From NCBI RefSeq assembly GCF_028769735.1, contig NC_088169.1, positions 44,979,229 to 45,043,228 on the forward strand: 64,000 bases of DNA, given 5' to 3'. Below are positions 51,261-58,790 of this stretch, piece after piece. This DNA is from Zonotrichia leucophrys gambelii. Lineage: Eukaryota > Chordata > Aves > Passeriformes > Passerellidae. Below the pieces are notes generated by a model. The model saw only the letters and a list, made by a program, of their open reading frames with translations, made no database searches and was not told the origin of the DNA. The first letter of the stretch is position 1. The number at the start of each line of letters is the position of its first letter. Position numbers and translations under genes: made by a program.

Positions 51261-52055
51261 CGAAGGAAAGAGAAATGCTAATGTGCATATAAAAATAGGT
51301 GCTACAATAAAATATTTTTTTATATTTCATCAATAAGTTATTTTCACTAACCAGTTATGGATCATATATCTCTGCACTCTTTAATGATTTGTCCACATCT
51401 ACAGTGATCCCTTTAAAGATCATAATATATATTTTTTTAATTCAAAAGTCCAGAAAGTATACAAACACATCCTTAAAAAAAGGAAACCTTGTATTAAAGT
51501 CGGGGTGTGCTAATCTCTCCATAAAAGCCATTTAGACTCACCCATGGCTAAAAGGGGAAAATGTGCGCTGTACTCTTCAACCAGAGAGAAAATTAAACTA
51601 AAGAATGTCTGTAAAAAAAAAAAAAAAGGGCAAAAAAAAAAAAAAAAGCACGACCTGAATCCTGAATGTGACCTGACAAGAAACCGTGAAACCTCCTGCC
51701 ACCTTCCCCAAACACACATGGACACCCGCACAATGCCAGTGCTGTGCCCATTTTACACAATAGGTGGTCTCCGACTTCCAAATGCAGTAACAGAAAAGAA
51801 AAACCAAAACCAAACCAAACTGAACAGCACACCCTTTCAGAATCATTCCCCGAAGCTGAAAAGTCCTGTGCCAAGGCACTTCACCCTACAATAAAATGAA
51901 TTAAAGGGGGGAAAAGGGGGGGAAGGGCGAGGTGTGTGTGTGTAGGGAGGTCAGCATTTACGTTTCTTTGTTTTGCGTGTGGTTGTTAAATACAAATACT
52001 CTAGAGAAGGAGCTGCTGAGACTGGCGAGGGGACGGGGGGCGGGGGGGCTGTTTC

Positions 52056-54926
52056 TCAGAACTGGCTGAATGTGGTCTGTTTTTCCAGCACTTCGAGGTA
52101 GTCCGGCTCTGCGTTTAGTTTTGCTTTTAGCTCCAGATACTCGTTCCTGTTGGGCTCTACAAAGACAGTACTCGGGGGGCTGTAGAGCACCGTCTCCCGG
52201 AGCCTGGCGTCCCCCGGCCCCGGGTGCAAGTACTGGTGGGCACGCCTAAGGTCATAGTTGGGCGAGTACGTGTAGGCGGCGGGGAGCTTGGGGTAGTCGG
52301 GGAGGGTGGAGCCGGGGGTGCCCAGCGCGGAGGGGGAGTGTTTGTCGGGCTCCAAAATGCCCCTGTAAAAGCGGTCGGCGTCTTGCACCGGCGAGAGCAG
52401 CTCCTCCCGCGGCTCGATGGTGCTCACGCTGTACGCGGGGCTGCGCGCCGGCGCATCCTCCCCGCCGGGCGCCGCGGGCGGCGGGGGCGGCGGCGCGCCC
52501 CCCCCGGGCGGCAGCGGGTGGCTGCTGTAGGTGACCTTGAGCTCGTGAAGGTCTTTGTAATCCTCGCCCGAGTTGCCCTCCCGGGAGCGGTAGATGGGGT
52601 TCTTGCACATGTGGCCCAGCGGGTGCGGGATGTACTCGTAGACGTGGCCGGCGGGGGTCTTCACCTTGGGCAGCGCCGCGCCCCCGCCGCCGCTGCCGCC
52701 GCCGCCGCGGTGAGGCGGGTGCTGCTGGAGGTGCGGGTGGTGGTGGTGGCCGCCGCCGCTGTAGACGCTGTACTGCATGTTGAAGGAGCTCACGTCGGAG
52801 TTGTTGGCGCTGGCGTGGTCGCCCTGGCCCTTCTTGCGCCGCTTCATGACCAGGACGAAGAGCCCCGCGGCCACGAAGACGGACATGATGAAGACGAGCA
52901 GCAGGCTGAGGATCAGCACCGAGAGCGGCACCGAGGAGCTGCCGCCGCCGGCGCCGCCCGCGGGCGCGGAGCCGCCCGCCGCCGCCGCCGTGCCATTGAG
53001 GCGCACGGTGGAGGAGGAGGGGGTGGTCCTGGCCGGCAGCTGGCCCGGGGACGGCGTGGGCGTGGAGACGACGATGTCCGAGTAGTCGGGGCACAGCAAC
53101 TCCGCCCGGACGGCCCGCATGTCGCTCTGGGCAAACTTCTTAGGGGACTCGCAGATCACCTGGTCCACCAGGACGCCGGTGTTGAGCTGTTCCAGCCACA
53201 GCTTCATGCCCACCACGTCGCAGGTGCAGTCCCAGGGGTTCTCGTGCAGGTCGATCTGCAGCAGGGATTTCAGCTGGTCCAGCACCCCGCTCACCGGCAG
53301 GTAGGAGAAGTGGTTGCTCCGCAGGCTCAGCCTGTAGAGAGACAGACCAGAAAAAATGTTCCCTGGCAAAGACCTCAGCAGATTGTTGTTCAAAAACAAG
53401 AGCTGAAGGTTGGGGACAGATTCAAAGGTGCCTGCCTCTATCTCCCGGATGACGTTGTACTGCAGGAAGAGGTACTGCAGGCTTTGCAGCCCATAGAACA
53501 GCTCTGGGCTCAGCCGCTCGATCCGGTTCCCGTTCAGGTACAGCCTTCGCAAATTAGTTAAATCCCCAAAAGCCCGGTCCTGAATGACCGAGATCCGATT
53601 ATTGCCCAGATGCAGCAAATCAAGCCCAGTGGCATCCACAAAATCTGCCCTGCGTACCAGCGCAATGTAGTTTTCCGTCAAATACATCTTCTTGGGATTA
53701 TAGGGTTTGGGCTGCAGTTCAGAAATGCTCTCGATCTTCCTCTCCTGACAATTGACATTGAGGCCCAGGTCAGAAATCTGCAAGTTGCAAGTGCAGGCAG
53801 TGGGGCACTCCAAAGGCACCGGGGATTTGGTCTGGTAGGCAATGCTGGGGCCATAGTTGCTGTATCCCAGGTCTTTCGAGGGCAGGCGGGAGGTGGGGCG
53901 CACCCTTGTCTTGTTGGGTTGGCGGGTCCCTTTGGGGGGCTTCAGGGGAGATTTGTAAACAGCTGAAGAAGAAGTGGCCACAGAGTTGACCGAGGCCGGG
54001 GTAGTGTGGAAATACCCTGTAGTGCTCAGTGGTGTCTGAGGTCTCATTTCATAATCAGAGATGAGCCTCCTGGGGCAAAGCTCCTGCTTAGAGACTTCAT
54101 CCAAGTCTCGACCATGTAAGCGGAAAGGGGTCTCGCAAACCACATCTCCCACCAGTGCGGAGTATGAGATGCTGTCCAGCCAATCCTTTAGAGCAATCAA
54201 CTCACAAGAGCAATTCCAGGGGTTTTCCTCCAGCTGCAGCTCCACCACTTTATCCATGTGCTGCAGGAGGCCCACATAGGGCAGCAGCTTCAGCCGGTTA
54301 CCCCTCAGGTCCAGGTGAGTTAAGGGCACAAAACGGAAAAGGTTGTTGGGCAAACTGGAGAGGAGGTTATCATTGAGAATCAGCACCTGCAACAGATGCA
54401 GTTTGCTGAAGGCATTGGGTTCAATGACACTAATGTAATTATAATCGACCTGTAGGTATTCCAAACTCTCTAGCCCAAGGAAAGTGTCATCCCGTAAAAG
54501 TTCCAACTTGTTATTGTTCAAGTGCAGCCTCCTTAAACCTCTCAGACCATGAAAGGCCCCAGTTTCGATGTCTTGTATGTCATTGCTCCCCAGATGCAAA
54601 ATCGAAGCCCCCGTGTAATTGACAAACTGGTTTGGGTACAGCCTGTTCAGAAGGTTCCCAGACAACAAGAGGTGGTAAACAGGGAACCTCGGTGGACTGA
54701 TCTCAAAAAGGCTGATGATCCCTCTGTTTTCACAGCTCACTGTTAAGATGCTGTCCTTCTCCTCACAAGGACACGCATTATCACAGATTTCCCCATAATA
54801 CTCGATGCTTTCTGCCCAGGAAAGGACTAGTGATGTTAAAGCAAATGCGATCGTCTGCAGCATCCAGATATGCATTTTTTTGTTGAGGTCCTGTTCCAAA
54901 GTTACTGTAGAGCAGCAAGCATACAT
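52056..54926 (-). CDS. SLITRK5: SLITRK5, SLIT and NTRK-like protein 5, complete single-exon CDS (956 aa)
   Basis: This is a neuronal type I membrane protein. The family acts postsynaptically, binding presynaptic LAR-type receptor phosphatases (PTPRD for SLITRK5) to promote synapse formation, and SLITRK5 is also linked to TrkB/BDNF trafficking. Seen in the translation: hydrophobic signal segment about residues 21-38; first LRR N-cap with Cys48, 52, 54 and 65; LRRs about 83-235; LRR C-cap with Cys239, 241, 264 and 284; a Ser/Thr/Pro/Lys linker about 290-370; second N-cap with Cys374, 378, 380 and 393; LRRs about 412-560; second C-cap with Cys567, 569, 592 and 612; a stalk rich in Thr, Pro, Ala and Gly; a transmembrane helix about 666-694 followed by KRRKK; and a tail with NPIY (776-779) and a C-terminal DYLEVLEKQTTFSQF. 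Met1 (MYACC) was chosen because it matches the mammalian start and lies 8 nt past a strong splice acceptor. The stop is TGA at 52058-52056. No frameshift or missing cysteine was seen. The tail carries Gly/His/Pro low-complexity runs and is very GC-rich. Confidence 0.97.
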   Translation of the reverse strand: MYACCSTVTLEQDLNKKMHIWMLQTIAFALTSLVLSWAESIEYYGEICDNACPCEEKDSILTVSCENRGIISLFEISPPRFPVYHLLLSGNLLNRLYPNQFVNYTGASILHLGSNDIQDIETGAFHGLRGLRRLHLNNNKLELLRDDTFLGLESLEYLQVDYNYISVIEPNAFSKLHLLQVLILNDNLLSSLPNNLFRFVPLTHLDLRGNRLKLLPYVGLLQHMDKVVELQLEENPWNCSCELIALKDWLDSISYSALVGDVVCETPFRLHGRDLDEVSKQELCPRRLISDYEMRPQTPLSTTGYFHTTPASVNSVATSSSAVYKSPLKPPKGTRQPNKTRVRPTSRLPSKDLGYSNYGPSIAYQTKSPVPLECPTACTCNLQISDLGLNVNCQERKIESISELQPKPYNPKKMYLTENYIALVRRADFVDATGLDLLHLGNNRISVIQDRAFGDLTNLRRLYLNGNRIERLSPELFYGLQSLQYLFLQYNVIREIEAGTFESVPNLQLLFLNNNLLRSLPGNIFSGLSLYRLSLRSNHFSYLPVSGVLDQLKSLLQIDLHENPWDCTCDVVGMKLWLEQLNTGVLVDQVICESPKKFAQSDMRAVRAELLCPDYSDIVVSTPTPSPGQLPARTTPSSSTVRLNGTAAAAGGSAPAGGAGGGSSSVPLSVLILSLLLVFIMSVFVAAGLFVLVMKRRKKGQGDHASANNSDVSSFNMQYSVYSGGGHHHHPHLQQHPPHRGGGGSGGGGAALPKVKTPAGHVYEYIPHPLGHMCKNPIYRSREGNSGEDYKDLHELKVTYSSHPLPPGGGAPPPPPPAAPGGEDAPARSPAYSVSTIEPREELLSPVQDADRFYRGILEPDKHSPSALGTPGSTLPDYPKLPAAYTYSPNYDLRRAHQYLHPGPGDARLRETVLYSPPSTVFVEPNRNEYLELKAKLNAEPDYLEVLEKQTTFSQF

Positions 54927-54934
54927 TTTATTTC
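54902..54934 (-). promoter_or_regulatory. Exon 2 part of two spliced uORFs overlapping or abutting the SLITRK5 ATG
   Basis: Assuming the exon 1 to exon 2 splice, exon 2 begins GAAATAAAATG. In one frame this reads G-AAA-TAA-A-ATG, so the uORF starting at 57499 stops one nucleotide before the SLITRK5 ATG at 54926. In another frame the uORF starting at 57512 continues through the main ATG and stops at TAA 54904-54902. The main ATG has A at -3 and T at +4, an adequate but not optimal context. Confidence 0.55.
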
Positions 54935-54935
54935 C

Positions 54936-57052
54936 TGTAGGGATAAGGAGAAAAAAAAAAAAAAAGTAGAATAATAGGGTAGCCCCATAACATTTGAAAT
55001 GGAAACAAAGTTTATATGTGTCTTCAGTAGGGTAGAGAATGGACTGTTCACCAACCAAAAAAACCCCCCTCCTGTCACTTCTAATTCACACACTTTTGGA
55101 AACTGGATGACATGCCTTGATTAAAGGGTTGATAGGCAACTCCTTGTGAGTCAAATGCCTGCGGTGTCTAAAAAGGTGAGGTCACAGCAGGAATTGCTCT
55201 GGTTCTGTTAGTGTGGGGTGAATTTCAATGCTTCTTTGGATTTCCTTTTCACAACCAGCCCCATAAATATACATAAAATGGCTGTCAGTTCAGTTTCACG
55301 TTTCTAATTTAAGAGAAAAGAAACACCATTTTACGAGGTTTCCCACCTCCCCTATTACCCAGCTCCCTCTTCCCTTCAGAACCTCCCTGCTGAACCAGTG
55401 CACCAAGGTCTTCCCCTCCTTTTACCTTGATTTTAAACTGGTGATGGAAATACCATGGTAGGAATCCAAAGAAAAAATGCTCAGTGCTGAAAATGGCATC
55501 TTAATTCAACAGAGGGAACACTGACACATTCTCCACATCACACATTTTTTAAAACTCTTTTATGCTGGTGGTTTTTTCCCTAGCTATACATTTACAAAGC
55601 ACACACCCACCCACACAGACAAGCACACACGCGCGCACACACACACATGCACACACGCTCGCACCCCCAGATGACTTTTGTGCAGGAATTCTTCTGTGAT
55701 GAGATTAAATACATTAACCTCCTACTTCAGTGCACTTAACAGCTCTCTTCAATTACAGAAATTGTGCATCTTTACAAAAGCAAGTAATATTAATTGATAT
55801 GTGATCCCCTCCCAAGTTATACACAATGTAACAGAGCTCATTTCAAGTAGAAGTCTCCTGTTTTCTCTCTCACACACACACATACATACTCTCAAAAGAA
55901 ATGTTTTAACCACTCACCCAAAATTTGTGAAAAATGTAAAACATGCAGGTCATCTTCGGAGTCTCATCCATATCTGACATAGCGCTTATTCCCAATGTTC
56001 TGCAAAACTAGCCTGGTAGAAGTGGAGAGATCTAAATAGGTCTCATGAAAATATCTCATTGCCAACACTCCAAACATCAGAGTTACTGATTATAAGCAGC
56101 GATGGCTGTCAGTGCTCTTCATCCTTTAGGGAAGAAGACACCCAGGCTGATTAAAAGCCAAGGAGGGTAGAAGGGAAACCCTACCATTGCCCTACGTCAG
56201 TAATTTAATGTCCGAATTCCACCTAGCTGGAAACAAATCCTTTCCTTTTTTGCTGTCTTTCTGACTCCTCGTGGCTTTCTTCTATTAGTCTAAAAGCAAT
56301 ATGAATAGAGAAAATAAATGCATTTTGTGTGTCGGTAGGGGAAGACTAATAAATCATCAGGTTTAAATGCTGGGATCTTGGACCAGGCTTGCATTTTCTA
56401 TCGTCCACCTCAGAGCTCCAATCCTCATGACACAACTCTGGTTTGGAGGAACGCATCCTAAAAAACGAGAAGTCTCAGTACTGCAAGACATCTCCTGTGG
56501 CATCAGGTTCAAGGCTGCAAAACTAGCACTTGCAGCAAAGGCAATCATGCAGCAAGAAATCGGAAGTCTCCGTGAATCTCTCTAATTCTGACCAGACGTC
56601 AACTGGATTGGAATTACTCAAAGCAAAAAGGCTTCACTGCATAGAGGCAGCAGAAATCTTACTCAAAGGCATGTATCTAGCATATTTTTTCTCAGCTCGA
56701 TCAGATCCATTCATCCATTAGCCAACAGTTCTTCGGAGAAGAAGAAAAAAAAACCCCACAATGACAACCTATTGAAAACCTGCCCGGTCAGTGTTAAACT
56801 CCCAGGCATTTTACAACTTTAATTCAATTATGGTTAGCAAAAGAGGCAAATACAATTTTCCCTCCCTCTCCCTTTCCCCTTTCTCTGACAAAAAAAAAAA
56901 AAAAAAAAAAAGAAAAGAAAAAAGGCGGGGGATGGGAGGTAAAGAAAATAAAGTTGTAGCTGGCTATATGCAAGGTTGCAATCCCGCCCTGGAAACCCCT
57001 CTGTGATGACTGTGTGCTGCTGTTCGCCAGCTCCCTACAGAGGTTCAGATTG
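54936..57052. other. SLITRK5 5' intron body
   Basis: Moderately AT-rich, with a CA-rich stretch and poly(A). No additional exon with both splice sites was identified. Confidence 0.5.
55598..55665. repeat. CA-rich stretch in SLITRK5 5' intron
   Basis: Imperfect ACACAC repeat with CGCGCG interruption. Confidence 0.9.
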
Positions 57053-57095
57053 AGGGGGGGCAGGCAGGGGGTGGGGGCGACGGGGGGGAGGGGAG
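57053..57095 (+). other. G-run cluster, potential G-quadruplex
   Basis: Runs of 4 to 8 G on the plus strand are separated by short loops. On the SLITRK5 transcript strand the same segment is C-rich. It lies about 400 bp inside the inferred 5' intron, at the edge of the CpG island. Confidence 0.6.
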
Positions 57096-57470
57096 AAGAG
57101 GAAAGGGGTTGCATCGGGATTTTTCTTGCGTGTGTGTGTGGTTTTTTTTTTTTTTTTTTTCTCCCCGAAGAGTTCAACCCTTAGATTACCGCACTGCATA
57201 TCCGGCTGGAAGCAGCTTTCAGTACCGCCGACAGCAGCAGCGAGCGAGCGAGCAGCTCCAGCCGGACACTGCCGCCCAACTGAGCAGCACCCCGAGTTGG
57301 GAGAAATGGCTTTGGCGGAAGGGGGGCGAGCGGCGGGGAGCTGGGGGTGGAAAGCAACAGCAAGGGAAGACCCGGCGGGGAAGGGGCGGAGGGGGGGGGA
57401 TCGACGAGGAAAGGAAGGGAGGAAGAAAGGAGGGAAAGAGAGCGAGAGAAAAGTCAAGCCCGGTACTTAC

Positions 57471-57512
57471 TTCGCCCGAAATCTCCAGGGCCCAAGCATG
57501 GTGGCAGCCCAT
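57471..57512 (-). promoter_or_regulatory. Exon 1 part of two SLITRK5 uORFs
   Basis: Two ATGs lie in the last 42 nt of the inferred exon 1. The first, at 57512 (context CTTCATGG), opens 14 codons in exon 1 and, after splicing, 10 more before its stop, overlapping the main start. The second, at 57499, sits in GCCACCATGC, a full Kozak match apart from +4. It encodes MLGPWRFRAKK across the junction and stops just before the main ATG. Translation of either is not demonstrated. Confidence 0.5.
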
Positions 57513-57760
57513 GAAGATGCCGACCCGCTGCGCGGGCGCTGCGCGGAGCCGCCGGGGCGGCGGAGGCGAGGATGGCAGCGCCGGGGAGCTCGGTGCGGAG
57601 CGCGCACGGGCACCCCCCGCACGCAGGCGGCGCCGAGGCACAGCGCGCGCTCAGGGGCGCGCACACGCGGCCACACGCGCCGCACACTCACCCTCACACA
57701 CACGCGCGCGCGCGCGCGTGCCCGGGGAGCCGCGGGGGCGCGCCCGCCGCGCACGCGCGG
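57471..57760 (-). other. SLITRK5: SLITRK5 non-coding exon 1 (5' end approximate)
   Basis: The 3' boundary is set by the minus-strand donor GCGAA|GTAAGTACC at 57471/57470 inside a CpG island. The 5' boundary is a guess, because no TATA box or clear initiator could be assigned. Going upstream on the minus strand there is no ATG from the two uORF starts (57512 and 57499) to about 58056, so a first exon of up to about 540 nt would contain only those two upstream ATGs. A CG/CA dinucleotide stretch lies at about 57692-57720. Confidence 0.5.
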
Positions 57761-58790
57761 CTCGGCGGCGCGCGCCCGCGCGGCGGGGGCGGGGGCGGCC
57801 GGCGGAGCGCCGCGCTGTGCCCGCGCCGCCGAGCGCAGCGGGGAGGCGGAGGGAGGGCAGCGAGGGCGGGGCGGCGGCGCCGAGCGGGAGCGGGGGGGGG
57901 GGGGAGCGGGAGCGCAGGGGCCGCGGCGAGGGCCGCGCTGCCGGGCGGGTGTCCCCGGGTGACGGCGCGGCGGCGGCGGCAGCAGCCGGCCCCGTGGGGC
58001 GTCGCGCAGCCGGCCCGCACCGGCACCCAGCGCACGGGCACACGCAGGCACACACATGCCGATACGAGCGCGGCGCGCCCGCCCCGCCACTCCTCCGCCC
58101 CACGCACGCCGGGGCTGCGCTCGCACTTTCGCCAGCACGGGCCAACTTTCCCCCGCTCCTGCACCGCTCTGGACGCCGCTCCCGCTGCCCGCACCCCTCG
58201 GGCGGAGGTCCGGGGCCGCCCCGTCCTCTCCCGCAGCGCTCGCTGGCCGCGGCCGGGCGGCGGGGAGCGGAGCCGCGGGGAGGGGGGCGGCGGGAGCCGC
58301 TGGCGCGGCGGTCTCCAGTGCCGCTGCTCGCTGTGCGGAGCCTGTGCAGCATTCGCGGGGACCGCGTGGAATTGGGCAGTCGCGGGGAAACAAAGTGTCG
58401 GGTTTCGTACGTGCATTCTCCGACATCGGGGACGCGGGCGTGTGTCGGAACCGTTCAGCTTCACTTTTCTCCTCTGCCCACCCCAGAGGCGGGTCGCGGA
58501 GGGAGCCGGGGCACGGATGCACCAGCGGCATCTAAAAGACTCCAGCCGCCCGCCTCCCCCCATGCCCGCCGGGCAGCTCCCGCGGCAGCGCCGGGGCCCG
58601 CGGAGCCGGCCGCGCTGCCGAGCGCTCCGGGCGCGGTGCGGCGCCTCCCGCCGCCGCCAGGGGGCAGCGCAGGGCGGCGGATGGGCCCGCGGGGCGCAGC
58701 GCGGCGGGGAGCGGGAGGCGGCGCCGCGGGGAGCGCGTTCCCTTCGTTCCCGGGGGATGACCGCCCTTAGTGGCTGTGCATGCGGGGCCA

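Larger units (their letters stand above)
50383..52055 (-). other. SLITRK5: SLITRK5 3' UTR region, end not resolved
   Basis: The sequence directly downstream of the SLITRK5 stop must include its 3' UTR. Minus-strand poly(A) signal candidates are ATTAAA at 51441-51436 and 51385-51380, and AATAAA at 50388-50383. None can be preferred from sequence alone. The first bases after the stop are C-rich on the mRNA strand (about 52030-52050). Two T-runs follow on the mRNA strand (51646-51634 and 51627-51613). The true 3' end could lie beyond this interval. Confidence 0.4.
54935..57470 (-). other. SLITRK5: SLITRK5 5' UTR intron (inferred)
   Basis: On the minus strand a donor reading GTAAGTACC starts at 57470. 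An acceptor made of about 15 T, CTCCTTATCC and CTACAG ends at 54935. Together they would excise about 2.5 kb and place the coding exon start 8 nt before the main ATG. A non-coding first exon and one intron before a single coding exon is the usual SLITRK layout. The intron contains a CA-rich stretch (55598-55665), a 22-base A run (56890-56911), a T run (57142-57160) and a G-run cluster (57053-57095). The pairing of these two sites is inferred; no transcript was available. Confidence 0.7.
57200..58790. promoter_or_regulatory. CpG island / SLITRK5 promoter region
   Basis: About 1.6 kb is extremely GC-rich with abundant CG dinucleotides, in sharp contrast to the AT-rich DNA on both sides. It contains the inferred SLITRK5 exon 1 at its gene-proximal edge, a CG alternating run near 57700, a 13-G run at 57892-57904 and many GGCGGG/CCGCCC SP1-like boxes. 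No TATA box is apparent, as expected for a dispersed CpG-island promoter. The island extends more than 1 kb past the inferred exon, so divergent plus-strand transcription is possible, but no convincing plus-strand exon was found. Confidence 0.8.

Noticed and set aside
52252..53094. 280-codon frame on the same strand as SLITRK5
   Set aside because: An out-of-frame shadow of the GC-rich SLITRK5 tail, rich in Arg/Ala/Pro.
54927..55058. In-frame 44-codon N-terminal extension of SLITRK5
   Set aside because: It crosses a strong splice acceptor (poly-T, CTACAG at 54935) and encodes a Phe run from the pyrimidine tract; the known family start fits at 54926.
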